A DNA stretch of 64,000 bases from Manihot esculenta (lineage: Eukaryota > Streptophyta > Magnoliopsida > Malpighiales > Euphorbiaceae), in NCBI RefSeq assembly GCF_001659605.2, contig NC_035163.2, positions 33,134,158-33,198,157 of the forward strand. Reading direction: 5' to 3'. Made by a program: the position numbers and the translations under genes. The notes beneath the pieces were generated by a model. The model was not told where the DNA came from and searched no databases. It saw only the letters and a program-made list of their open reading frames with translations. Shown here in pieces: positions 32,101 through 43,416 of this stretch; the stretch's first letter is position 1, and every line of letters starts with the position of its first letter.

Positions 32101-33042
32101 TCAAGAGGAGATTGACAACAGCACCAGTGTTAGCTCTGCCTGTCAGTAATGAAGAGTTCACAGTGTTCTGTGATGCATCTCGAGTGGGATTGGGTTGTGT
32201 ATTGATGCAGAGTGATAGAGTAATAGCTTATGCTTCTAGACAGTTGAAGAAGCACGAGTTGAATTACCCTACCCATGACCTAGAGATGGCAGCAGTTATC
32301 TTTGCACTTAAGATGTGGCGGCATTACCTCTACGGGGTTAAATGCGAGATCTTCACCGATCACAAGAGTTTACAGTACATCTTAAGTCAGAGAGAGCTGA
32401 ATTTGCGGCAGAGAAGGTGGGTCGAATTGCTCAGTGATTATGATTGTAAAATCCAGTATCATCCGGGTAAGGCGAATGTTGTTGCAGACGCCCTAAGCCG
32501 GAAGTCACTAGGCAGTTTATCCCATATAGCAGCAGAGCGGAGACCAGTTGTGATGGAGCTTCATAAGCTCTTTGACGAGGGATTACAGCTAGAGTTGTCT
32601 GGTACAGGTGCGTTGATAGCACAGATGAGAGTGACACCTGTGTTTCTGGAGCAGATAGCTCAGAGACAGCATGAGGACCCTGAGTTGATGAAAATTGCCA
32701 GGACGGTTCAGTCAGGCAATAGTGTAGAGTTCAGATTTGACAACAAAAGGATCCTTCGCTATGGGAGTCGACTTTGTGTACCAGATAGGGGTAGTGTGAA
32801 GGAAGACATTATGAGGGAAGCTCATAATGCGAGGTATAGTGTTCACCCAGGAGCCACCAAGATGTATCAGGATCTAAAAAGGGTCTATTGGTGGCATGGT
32901 GCGGATTCTGGACACGCAGATCAGACAGCTAAGGAACAAGGAGATTCCGATGGTGAAAGTTCTATGGAACCACCATAATCTAGAAGAGTGCACCTGGGAG
33001 ACGCGGGAGTCTATGCTCCAGCAGTATCCACATCTGTTTTGA
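29169..33042 (+). pseudogene. C gag-pol with one stop and a large integrase deletion
   Basis: The start [10 protein letters not shown] is at 29169. Gag (proline/tyrosine-rich segment and capsid) runs to a TAG at 30222-30224 that replaces Gln. The frame then continues through the knuckles ([12 protein letters not shown] and [14 protein letters not shown]), protease DPGAS, RT FIDD and RNase H to the HHCC region of integrase. At about 32891-32902, just after VYWW, some 1.03 kb present in B is missing, removing the rest of the zinc-binding part and all three catalytic acidic residues. The junction is out of frame, so the frame ends at 32978 and the chromodomain text up to 33042 is not read. RT and RNase H look undamaged. 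Confidence 0.93.
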
Positions 33043-33082
33043 GGTTAGTTTCCTCCTTGTGTTTTGTTTTTGTTGTTTTAGG

Positions 33083-33118
33083 ACCATTCGAGGACGAATG
33101 TTCTTAAGGAGGGGAGAA
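33083..33118 (+). promoter_or_regulatory. C hairpin plus polypurine tract
   Basis: An inverted repeat with arms ACCATTCG and CGAATGTT (one mismatch) at about 33083-33103 precedes the polypurine tract AAGGAGGGGAGAA (33106-33118). Confidence 0.82.
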
Positions 33119-35219
33119 TGTAATACCCGGCTAGAATCCGGCACCGGAATTTCTGTTGTCTGGTGGAATCCGGGGTGTTGGGATTCTATATAAGGGTAAG
33201 CGTTATATTTTCTACGTGTTATGATGTGTTTTATGGTTTATAGTTCGATAGTTTTGAGTTGAAATGACCTAAGGCAGTTGAGCCAAGTTCGGCCGCCGAA
33301 GGTAAGTTCGGCCGCCGAAAGTGTTCGGCTTCCAAAGGTAAGTTCGGCCCCCGAATGTTGCATGGTTTTGCATGCGATTGAGCAGCCGAAACTGAGTTGG
33401 CCAGCCAGCTTTTGGGCATCCTTAGTCAGCATTTTGGACAGGTGTTATGTCCAACTTGTTGCCAGAAGCTTGGCCACGTCTCTCCTGGTTTATTTGCTGA
33501 GGTTAAGCAGCTCATGCAGAGTGTGTTGATAGTTCACACGGTGATGAAGCACAAAACTAAGTTTGTGAGAGTTTGAGAGTTTGAGGAGAGTTGGTCCGTT
33601 TTCCTTAGTTCAGAGTGTTCAGCTTCTTGTTACAGGAGGTAAGTAATGCTCTTGAACCTGTTTATGTGTTTTCTGAAGGTTTTATGGAAGTTAAGGGAGA
33701 GAGATGCATGGTTAAGTGAGAAGTAGTGGTTTTGATGAGTTATGCATGTATACATGTTTTTGTGTTATGTTTGATTTGTTGTTTGGAGTTATTAGATAGT
33801 TTTGGACCCCTGTGATCATATACGTGAGTATATGTGTGTTGAGGAGTTGGTGTATATATGGTTTGAGTGGTTGAAGGGAAGGAGAAGATGGTTTGCCGTT
33901 GAAGCTGAGTTCTGGATGAACTCAGGTTCGGCAGCCGAAGGTTCATTCGGCCGCCGAACCTCTTGCATGGTGGCTTGGCTGCCACAGCCTGTTTTGCATT
34001 TTCGTCTCTGGAGAGGACATTCGACCGCCGAACCTGCCGCCGAAAGTGTCCTGTCCAGCTTTCTTGTGCATGCTTTGCATGGATAGTTGAGTGAGTTTAA
34101 GGGGATTCTTGGGGAAGTTTAAGAGAGTTATTTCTACGCTTGTTTGGTCCCTCATTTGAGTCCATCTGTATAGGTACAGACCAGAGGAACCAGAGAGAGC
34201 AGCAGTGAGTACTGCTCCAGAGGTTCAGAGCCTGCAGAGTCAGTCAGTCCAGATAGCCAGAAGTGAGTGGAACTAAACTTATGACTTTTAATTGAACCAC
34301 AAACTGCTTTTAGCATATCTCATGCATCATGTTTATGCCATAGGTTGATTGCATTAGTATTCACGAATATGTTGCATTGCATCGTTATTTGGTGATGTGA
34401 GTGAATGCTGAATGATCCAATAGTCTCAGACAGGAAGTCCAGGAGCCTTTGACTACGCCCTGGCAGGTATAGCAAAGTCTAGGAGCCTTTGACTACGCCC
34501 TGGCAGGTATAGCAAAGTCCAGGAGCCTTTGACTACGCCCTGGCAATGGTAAGTACAGAGGTGTTATATACACATATACATATATGACAGGAAGACCAGG
34601 TGCTCGATTCTACGCCCTGGCACAGAGTTACTGGGACTATGTGGTGACAGGTTTACTCTTGATGTGGCTTGTCTGTGATATGGTGCATGTCATGAGATCA
34701 TATTTTACTGAGATGTTTTACTGTTCTACTCACTGGGCTATAGAGCTCATCCCACTCCCTTAACCCCAGTTTTGCAGGTTTAGTGTACAGTATACAGGGA
34801 CAGTCCAGCAGAGTATAGGAAAAGTAAAGAGATCTGTAATAGCTTAGAGTGGACATGTAATATTAAAGAGATGTAACAGTTGTTGCTTGACCTAGTAATG
34901 TATGTGTTGTACATGATCTGTATATGTATATATGTTTTCCTGTATGTGAAAACCAGGCTTAACAGGTATGAGTTAACCCATCTAGAGCAAGCTCTAGTCA
35001 GGGATACAGAGTACAGAGTACATGAGTACAGAGTACAGAGATAGTGCATGCACAGGTTAAGCCTTGGTTCAGAAAAGAGTTTTATTTGCACAGAAAATGT
35101 ATGATCATGTATGAGGTGTACAGGTACACAGAGAGTATAGCAGGCTTGGTACGGGTTCTGGCGGCCTTAAGCCGACCTGAATCCTAGCGCCGGTGACGGT
35201 CCATTTTGGGGTCGTTACA
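33119..35219 (+). repeat. C 3' LTR
   Basis: 2,101 bp, the same length as the 5' LTR, with about eight substitutions, including one that breaks a 13-bp motif near 34021 (TTCGACCGCCGAA). Confidence 0.95.
34439..34620 (+). repeat. C 3' LTR hairpin-armed repeats, four copies
   Basis: These are the counterparts of 28167-28348 at a constant offset of 6,272 bp. Confidence 0.85.
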
Positions 35220-35224
35220 GGAAT
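35220..35224. repeat. Target-site duplication of C, right copy
   Basis: GGAAT follows the TTACA end of C and matches 26842-26846. The RT remnant of Q resumes after it. Confidence 0.93.
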
Positions 35225-35953
35225 ACCTGCCCTTGGTAGTGACCTTGGTCAACTGCTTACAGTTGTTACAAAGTCTCAAGAATTCATCCTTCTTTTCCCA
35301 CCACCACACTGGAACAATCCAGGGTGAGGTACTAGGTCGGATAAAACCCCTGTCTACCAAGTCTCGCCTCTACTCTGACTACTACCTCTCTCTACGCAGG
35401 CGCCATCCTATAGGAAAGGGTAGAAATGGTTCTGCATCTAGACACCACTCCTACACCAAACTCTAACTCCCTGACAGATGGTAAACCTGACAACTCGCCT
35501 GGGAAAACAACTAAGAACTCTCTAACTATTACCACTGAGGCTGGTTCCCTGACCTGACTGCAAAACTCTCAAACAAGAGCTAGAACCCTCTGACAACCCC
35601 TCTTACGTACCCTACGAACTTGATAGGCTGACATCAAACCTCTAAGCATCCCTACTGTGTTCCCTCAGAAGAAAACCTCTGACCCATCCTGTCCTCTGAA
35701 CTTAACTACCTTGTCTCTACAGACCAAGATAGCACCACGAGCAGAAAAAAACCCAATCCAACCCTAAACTGATGTCCAGACAGTCAAGTCTAGGACCTCA
35801 AAGTCGGGTGGAAGGCATCTAGCCTCAACTGACACAGAACTGAACCGGCAGACTGACTCTGCTACAGATGGATCACACGTGAGTCTACTGACCCAAAGAG
35901 AACACTCTAGCCCAAAAGCTATCAACTCAACCTCTCGACGGCTCCTAGAGCAA
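35225..35953 (-). pseudogene. Q element decayed protease and RT start
   Basis: The minus strand encodes recognisable but broken RT start (about 35225-35440) and protease-region text with [16 protein letters not shown] and PPDFEVLDL (35764-35930). The DPGAS active site is degraded. At the RT start it shares with P and E a derived version of the block where A, B and D encode SPWGAPVLF. Confidence 0.7.
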
Positions 35954-36796
35954 CTAAAGAAAGAGAAAAACACTAGGGTTCACAAAAACATACACATCAG
36001 AACTTTCAAAAGTGAGCGTACCTGACACCACCATGTTCGATGTGTCTGCCTCTTGCTGAGCTTGGGTGAAGATCCGAGCTGGAGCTGACGGACCTTCTTC
36101 ATGGAAACCTGAGGAATGAGGGGCTGACCCTCTTCCTCTGCCTCGACCACTAACCTGAAACACGGCTGGAGCTACTGGCTGAGCTGCTCTACCTGAAGCT
36201 GCTTGCTGGGACGGAGCCAACCTGGGCGCAGTGGGACACTCACGTGCTATGTGCCCCTCCTGTCCGCACCTGTAACATAGATTAGTCCCATAACGGCAGA
36301 CTCCCTTGTGCGGCCTTCCGCACCTCAAGCATCTTGAACTGCCTGAGCCAGAGCTCGAACCACCACCTAATCCCAGACTAGACTTCAACCGACTCCACAA
36401 CTTCTTCTTCTTCCCCCTCAGGGTTCTGCCCCACTTCTTGCTTTTCGTGGAGGCTGTACTCAGAGTGGAGGGATCAATCCTTCCTGAACCTGAGATCCTG
36501 GAATCCTGAGTCTGAGCATCCTCCTGAGAATCTCCCATACCTTCTTCTGACACTCTGATTCCCAAACTGACATCCCTTCTCTGAACATCCAACTCCACTT
36601 CCCTCATACTAGCTGACATCCTCCTTGGAGCCATTCCTTCTCTGCTTACATCAAAAGACCTTCCAGGGTCCCTTGATGTTCCCCATCTGCTGACTCCCCA
36701 CGACTGCGCTCTTGGCAGAGTAGGGGGAAAGGTGTCCAAACCTTCCCTCTCAGATGGAACTCCAGTCGATTCCACAGATCGACGAGCACCTCGCAT
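35954..36796 (-). CDS. Q mini-Gag lacking the capsid domain
   Basis: The open frame of 280 residues starts MRGARRSVES at 36796. The N-terminal basic segment (to about residue 100) matches full Gag. Then, as in P, the proline/tyrosine-rich segment and capsid are absent and the chain jumps at AQTQDSRISG to the linker DPSTLS, the basic KKKKLWSRL and two knuckles (CLRCGRPHKGVC and [14 protein letters not shown]). It continues through an RGRGRG segment into a degraded protease start (SSDVYVFVNPS) and stops. The jump keeps the frame. Both knuckles keep all metal ligands, so RNA binding is plausible; particle assembly would need capsid from another element. Its LTRs are about 2% diverged, yet the frame is open. 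Confidence 0.65.
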   Translation of the reverse strand: MRGARRSVESTGVPSEREGLDTFPPTLPRAQSWGVSRWGTSRDPGRSFDVSREGMAPRRMSASMREVELDVQRRDVSLGIRVSEEGMGDSQEDAQTQDSRISGSGRIDPSTLSTASTKSKKWGRTLRGKKKKLWSRLKSSLGLGGGSSSGSGSSRCLRCGRPHKGVCRYGTNLCYRCGQEGHIARECPTAPRLAPSQQAASGRAAQPVAPAVFQVSGRGRGRGSAPHSSGFHEEGPSAPARIFTQAQQEADTSNMVVSGTLTFESSDVYVFVNPSVFLFL

Positions 36797-37062
36797 TCTG
36801 GCTCCTCTGAAGAACAACACACAAGCATACAAACAATCATTAGCATCATACGGTTCATATGAAAACACATGAACCCACATACATATCATACATACATAAC
36901 ATTAATGCACATGTATAAAATCATGGCATTTCACATCAACAATCAAGACAGGACTCAACATCCTATCCTAGTGGACATGATTCTTCCTATTGGGCTTGCC
37001 CTTCTATGACCTCTAAACCAACCTCTTTCTAATGTGCAACACACCGTACTCTCGAGGCCAAA

Positions 37063-37074
37063 GCTCTGATACCA
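37063..37074 (-). promoter_or_regulatory. Q primer-binding site (tRNA-iMet)
   Basis: The plus strand reads GCTCTGATACCA, three bases from the LTR edge at 37078. Confidence 0.9.
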
Positions 37075-37077
37075 CTC

Positions 37078-39642
37078 TGTAACGACCCGAAAACCGATAC
37101 CCTACCGTAACGGCCCGAACTGCCACCGGCGCTAGGATCCAGATCGGCTTAAGGCCGCCGGGACCCGTAGCAAGCCAAACATACCTCCTATCACCTGGTC
37201 AAATCCCATACATGATCAAAACTTTAACATAACAAATCAAACATCTGATGTACAAACCGAACTTGACTTGTATGCGACATAACTGAAAACATAAAAGGAC
37301 CCCCCTATTAGAGCCCTCATCAAAACTCTAGCTGGGTCTACATAACATACATCAAGCCGGAGTCACATCCAAAGAACCAAACCTAACCTGTGCATGCATC
37401 AAACCACAACACAAGACCTCCACTAGGGTCCTCATCCATTACCATAGTGTGGTAAACAACACATGCCACAAGATTAGTTCAAACATAACTCAACATATGA
37501 CATAACATTACATACATCATGTACTAAAAAGGGACTAACCAAGCCTTAGGGCCAAGCACAGTACTAATACATAAACATAACTATACTATACTTGCATTAC
37601 ATTACATTTCATTATCTTACAATACATTATATCAATTTATAATACATGTCCACACTAAAAGTACTAAGCTAATACTATTACATAAGCAAAACCTTTACTC
37701 TTGAGACTTCCCAATCAACCTCAAACCTGCAACACTGGGGTTAGGGGAGAGGAGTGAGCTAAAAAGCCCAGTGAGTAGAAACAAAGAAAACAGTTCATTA
37801 ATTACATGCTTTCATGAAATGCGTCACAACACAAATAAATCATATCACGGATTGGACCTAACCCCAAAACATCCCTTCCAGTCTCAGTATGCCCGGCCCG
37901 GCCGGGTCTCACAACCTTCGTATGCCTGGCCCGACCAGGTCTTACAACAACTGTATATGTATGCCTGGCCCGGCCAGGTCTCACAACATCTCTAGGGCTA
38001 GTGGGGTCGTCCTTGGTCCAATCTCCATCAACAGTAAATAATGCAATGCTTCATATTCGTGTAACTAGTGCAATCAACCTATTACATATAAACATGATGC
38101 ATGAGCATGCTTTAGGCATTTGATTTCATAAAATAAAGATTAAGTTTAGTTCTACTCACCTCTGGCAGACGCTGGACCGACTCTGCAACTGCTAACACTG
38201 ATGGCCTCCTCGATCCCTCGGGTCCGATCCTACACAGGTGGACTCGAATGAGGTGCCAACACACTCTAAACAACTCATAAACAACTCCCCAAAAACCCTC
38301 TAAAACATCACTTAAACATGCATAGAAAACAACCTTGAAAAGGCTGGACAGGGCACTTTCGGCGGCACCTTCGGCGGCCGAACCCTCTCTCCAGAGACGA
38401 AACTCGAGCACTTTCGGCGGCACCTTCGACAGCCGAAAGTCCCACTCCAGAGACGAAAGTCAGGCACTTTCGGCGGCCGAATCCTTCCTTCGGCGGTCGA
38501 AAGTCTGCTTTCAAACCAAAACTCAGCTTTCGGGGGCAAGGTTAGGCGGCCAATCCATGCATCCAAAGGTAGGTTCGGCGGCCGAAGCTACTTTCGGCGG
38601 CCGAACCTGAGTTCTTCCCAGAAGGGCAGAACTCAGCTTCTCATGCATTCAAGCCTCCCAAACCTTCCAAACACCCCAAAACGAGCACCCAACCTTACCA
38701 AAACATGCATAAACCCTTAACCATGCACAAAGGAGTTTAAACAAGCTTAAACTCCAACAAAGAACATCAAAAAGCATACTTAAATGGCTTATGACCCACA
38801 TAAGTCAAAACCAACAAAACTATTCAAAATCTCACTTGCTCTTTCCCACTCATGCATACACTCTCCCACATGCATAACCTAGCCTAAACATTCAACATAG
38901 CATCATATAAACATACATAAGCATCACATAACATACATTGGGCATAAAACCCACATAAATCCTAACATACATATCTACCCATACTCTACCATTAAAACCT
39001 TCATAAAACTTCAAAAGACACTAGGAAAGCAAAGATCTACACTTACCTCTTGAAGATCGAGGGTTGCGTGATCTCTAACTCGGAGGTGTGGAGAATCCAA
39101 GCCCCAAAAGCTCCAAGCTCCCAAAACTTCGATCTGAGCTTTAAAACTTCAAAACGAGGGTAGATCTTATGAAAACTTTGAGGGATGGGTAGAAAAGGCA
39201 TAAAAACGACCAAAGGAGCACAAGAACTCACCTGAGCTCGAGAATGGGGAGAAAACTCGCCCATTTTGGATCTGAGGGCCCTTTATAGGTGGCCTGGTCA
39301 GAGACCTTCGGCAGCCTAACGTGCCCCCTAAACTCATGCATGTTCGGCGGCCGAACCTTGGCTCGTTTAAACAAAGCTTTCGGAGGCCAAAGGCGCTCCC
39401 GAAGCCTTTCCATGTTCGGCGGCCGAACTTCACTTTCGGCGGCCGAACCTGACAAACGCCTCCTTGGTCTTTTCTTTTCAAAACTCAATTCTTTTTCATT
39501 TAAAACCATGAAATCAGTAAAAACCTTTTAGAAAACACATTTTACCCCTCTAGAAGCCTCGGCATCTCCAGAATTCCAGATTCCAACGGAGATTCCACCG
39601 GAAGGTAGGGATTCCGATGCCGGAATCTAGCCGGGCATTACA
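37078..39642 (-). repeat. Q 5' LTR
   Basis: 2,565 bp, starting TGTAACGACCCG and ending CCGGGCATTACA on the plus strand. The inner terminus holds a second, slightly altered copy of the end (CGTAACGGCCCG about 30 bp in), as in P and E. It carries motif arrays near 38357-38607 and 39341-39450 and a TATA box (minus strand CTATAAAGG) near 39290. The bases after it, CATGA, may be one half of Q's target duplication. Confidence 0.9.
37891..37980 (-). repeat. Q LTR hairpin-armed 18-bp repeats, three copies
   Basis: Units at 37891-37908, 37924-37941 and 37963-37980 read CCTGG, CCCGG or CCCGA, CCAGG in the second and third and a GC-rich version in the first. The arms are perfect complements around a short core, each followed by TCTCACAAC or similar. 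Confidence 0.8.
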
Positions 39643-40978
39643 CATGAAATATGCTAAAAGCATTCAATGTTTCAATTAAAACGAGTATTAAGTTTAGTTC
39701 CACTCACCTCTGGCTATCTGGACTGACTCTGCAGGCTCTGAAAACTCTGGAGCAGTACTCACTGCTGCTCTCTCTGGTTCCTCTGGTCTGTGTAGGCACA
39801 GATAAACTCAAATGAGGGACCAAACTACCTTATGAACAACTCTACTAAACGCCCCAAGAATCCCCTTAAACTCACTCAAACATTCATGCAAAGCATACAA
39901 AGGAAGGCTGGACAGGACACTTTCAGCGGCAGGTTCGGCGGCCGAAAGTCCTCTCCAGAGCCGAAACTCATGCACCTTCGGCGGCCGAATCTCTACTTTC
40001 GGCAGCCGAACCCTTTTGGGGGCAAGTTTCGGGGGCTGAAAGGCACTCCAGAGATGAAAGTCCCTAACCTTCGGCGGCACCTTCGGCGGCCGAACCTCCC
40101 CTCCAGAGCCGAAAGTCCAAAGGCTTGGGGGCAAGCTTGGGCAACCGAAGCCACCTCCTCAACACATTCGGCGGTCGAACCATTCTTCGGCGACCGAAGC
40201 TGGGTTCATTAGCAAGGCAGAACCTTGCTCTGCCTCACGCCAAAATGCCTCAATCTTCCTCCAACTCAAACACCTTAACTCCTCAACAGGCATACACCCA
40301 AGTATATGCTCAAAGGGGTCAGAAACTACCTAAACACCCCAACAAACAGCATAACACAGAAACAAGCTTTTCTCACAAAATCAACAAAACCTCTCTTTTT
40401 ACCCTATTCATGCAACTCTCTCCCAAAACCACATAAAACCTTTCGAAATCATGAAAATAAGCTCAGGATCTTCCCTTACCTCTTGAAACCAAGAAGATGA
40501 ACGATCCTAACGTGGAGTTTTGGAGCAACTCTCCTTCAAACTCTCCAAACTTCACAACTTTGTATCTTTAGCTCAAAACCTTCAAAATAACATAAAAATC
40601 AATCAAACCTTTGCATGATTTGATGAAAACAGGAAGAAACCTTACGAAGGACAGGGTCTCACCTCAGAAAGTGAAAGAAAACGGCAGTACTTATCCGTTC
40701 AACCGACTGAGGGCCTTTTATAGGTGGCTGGCCAGACCACCTTCGGCAGCCTATTGTGAAACCGAAAGCCATGCAAGTTCGGCGGCCGAATGTCACCTTC
40801 GGCGGTCGAACCTGGCTTTTCTGCCTTGGTTCTTTTCTTTCAAAAACTCTTTTCATTTCAACTTGAAAACATGAAAACATACTATAGTATGTTATTCTTA
40901 CCCTTCTAGAGGATTCCGACATCCTGGATTCCGCCGGACAACATAAATTTCGATGCCGGACTCTAGCCAGGTATTACA
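39643..40978 (-). repeat. R: LTR fragment of a minus-strand element
   Basis: This is the outer part of an LTR that ends AGGTATTACA at 40978 and was split by Q at 39642. Its sequence around 39690-39800 (minus strand) matches the middle LTR exon-like block of element C, so R belongs to the C LTR group. A TATAAAAG on the minus strand (40715-40722) follows a motif array. It is either part of a 5' LTR or a solo LTR; the left side is outside the window. Confidence 0.82.
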
Positions 40979-42397
40979 CATACCATATCATATCATACCG
41001 TACTAGGGCTAATGGATCACTCAATGTTCATCCACATCAACAACATAATATGCAATGCAATATATTCGTGAATTCTAATGCAAACAACCTAATATATCTC
41101 ATGGCATTCATGATGCATGAATCATGCTAAAACTTTCATTATTTGCTTTGAAACATAAAGAGTCATTCTACTCACCTCAAGCTAGCTCTGACAAGACACT
41201 GAAGCAGCTATCTCATTGCTGGGGTCCTCGGTTCCTCGGGTCCGAACCTACACGGGTGGACTCAAATGAGGAACCAAACATACATGAACATGACTCTAAA
41301 ATACTCCCCAAAAACCCCCTAAAACACCTTAAAACAATCATAGAAAACATGCAAAGGAAGGCTGAACAGGGCACTTTCGGCGGCACCTTCGGCGGCTGAA
41401 AGTGGTTCTAGAGCCGAAACTCATGCATGTTGGGCGGCACTGAGGCGGCTGAAACTCCCTTCCAGAGCCGAAAGTCCAGCTTTCGGGGGCAGCGTTCGGC
41501 AGCCGAAAGCTTGCCTCCACAGGCAGGTTCGGCGGCCGAAAGTACCTTCGGCTGCCGAACCTGAGTTCTTCCAAAGGGCAGAATCAGCCTCCACATGCAC
41601 ATTTTGCCCCCCAAACCATTCAAACATGCATTTAGCTATTCTACAACATGCATACACATTCCACCAAGCATTTAGGGGTCTCAAACTATCCTAAACCCTA
41701 ACACAAACACATAAAGCAACTCAAACAACATACATTACCCATAACTCAACATTAACCCTAACATGCATTTCTACCCAAAAACTCCTCAAAACTAGTTTAA
41801 AACATACAAGAAAGGTAGGATCTATTCTTACCTCTTGAAGATCGAGAGGAGAGGCGATCCAACTCGGAGATGGGAGAGGTCTAGCTCTTTGGGTCTCCAA
41901 GCTCCAAAAACTTATTCTAAGCTCACAAATCTTCAAAAACCAAGTAAACACTTGTTAAAACTTGAAAGATTTGAGGAAAATCATCAAATCCAACCATGGG
42001 AGGGCATGGACTCACCATTGGCCGAAAATAGGGGAGAAAGCTCGCCCATTTTTTGTCATGGGGCCTTTCATAGGAGCTGGCCAGACCACCTTCGGAAGCC
42101 TAAAGTGCCTCCAAAACTCATGCAAGTTCGGCGGCTGAACCTGGGCCACTTTTGGAAGCCTAACTTGCCCCTCTAAACTATCCCATCTTCGGCAGTCGAA
42201 CTTGAGGTTCGGTGGCCGAACCTAGAAATGTCTCCATGGTCTTTTTAATTCAAAACTTAATTTCTTTGTTACTTAAAACCTTAAAATACAGTAAAACATT
42301 TTATGAAAACATGACTTTACCCTTCTAGAGGTTTTCGACGTCCAAGATTCCTCCTGACGGTAGGAATTCTGATACCGAAGTCTAGCCGGGTATTACA
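40979..42397 (-). repeat. S: LTR fragment of a minus-strand element
   Basis: The outer part of another LTR, split by R and ending GGGTATTACA at 42397. The text at 41190-41280 is close to the D/A LTR group. Motif copies are more mutated here (GGCGGCTGAA, GGCAGTCGAA, GGTGGCCGAA), as expected for an older copy. CCGGC after the end may be half of its target duplication. Confidence 0.8.
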
Positions 42398-43256
42398 CCG
42401 GCGGTGGAGGAGAAGGAGGAGAAGGGCATGCGGCTGTCCTTGCTTGGCCAAACCTTGGTGATGTCCAATCTGCCTCTTCTTGTCTTCATAAGGTCTTTAA
42501 ATATGTCTTGAGAGGCTGCCTAGGGTTTCTTGGTTGTCCATGCATCTTTTAGAGGCTGCCCAAAGTGCCCTTGGTCCAATATGTGCCTTCTATGTGCATG
42601 TGTGAAGGCAAAAACGTGGAGATTGTATCAAATTGCAAGGGATGGGCTCTTCGGTCTTTTAGTTGCTACCCAAGCTCTTCAAGATACTGTCCAAGTGTGT
42701 TCAAGTTGCTGCCCAAGTTGCCTCTTCACTTCCCCTTGCCGCCCATTCACAATTAAGGAAGGTGGAGCCTCCTTTTGCAATCTTGAATTTTGAATGTGCA
42801 AAGCATGAAGTGGGAAGCATGTGATCTTTGGATTTGGCTTCCTTAATAAGCTGGATATTGAAATCCAAAATCTGAATATGAATCTTGGAGATTTAAATTT
42901 CAAAATACTTTCCTTATTTGGCTCTTCATATAAGGCAACTTGAGATATGGCTTCTTGAATAAGGAAAAAGCTACTTGGAGATTTGAAATTTGAATTTCAA
43001 ATTGCCTTGGCTGGATGTTCTTTCCATATTTGCCACTTTCCTTATTTAGAACTTTCATTATTTAGCTTGACTTGATTCCAACTTGGCAGGCTTGCTCCCT
43101 TTTACTCCAAATAAGGCAGTTTTAGGGGGATTTTCTCCAAAATGTCCTTTTTCACCATTTTCTGCAAAACAATGCTAAGAACACTAAATTAAGCAGAAAT
43201 CATGTAAATAATCATTAATAATATCAAGATAAAAAGGACTAAAATATGCTCTATCA
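42398..43256 (-). repeat. T: Athila/Tat-like 3' LTR, partial
   Basis: This stretch has no TTCGGC motif and differs in composition from the chromovirus LTRs. On the minus strand a start TGATAGAGCATATTTTAG (from 43256) directly follows a G-rich tract GTGTGGGGGTATT. This is a layout I know from plant Athila/Tat-type elements, so I read it as the beginning of their 3' LTR. S cuts its other end. The exact LTR limits are uncertain. Confidence 0.5.
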
Positions 43257-43416
43257 AATACCCCCACACTTAGCCTTTTGCTTGTCCTCAAGCAAATAAA
43301 CATAGTCAAATAAGCTTTCTTTATGCTAGATCCTTATTTCCACTTAAGTTCTTACTCAAGACACCTATTTTGAATCATTGCAGTGAAGAATATATGCGTG
43401 AAGATTGCTCACCTTC
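43257..43416 (-). mobile_element. T: polypurine tract and 3' internal end
   Basis: On the minus strand CTTGAGGACAAGCAAAAG, then CTAAGTGTGGGGG, ends at the presumed LTR. A related pair (GAGGACAATGCATGAT with GTGTGGGGG) occurs at about 62510-62540. No open frame of note. D interrupts at 43416. Confidence 0.5.
43412..43416. repeat. Target-site duplication of D, left copy
   Basis: CCTTC precedes the TG of D and is repeated at 61763-61767. Confidence 0.93.

Larger units (their letters stand above)
26847..35219 (+). mobile_element. Element C: chromovirus with integrase deleted
   Basis: C is 8,373 bp with two 2,101-bp LTRs, target duplication ggaat, primer site and polypurine tract. About eight substitutions separate the LTRs (0.4%). 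It interrupts the RT remnant of minus-strand element Q. Its gag-pol has one stop and lacks about 1 kb of integrase, so it cannot integrate by itself. Confidence 0.95.

Noticed and set aside
42530..42793. Cys-rich open frame of about 87 residues in T
   Set aside because: It comes from repeated text of the type GTTGCTGCCCAAG in the presumed T LTR. No signal peptide pattern or conserved spacing convincing enough for a secreted peptide.
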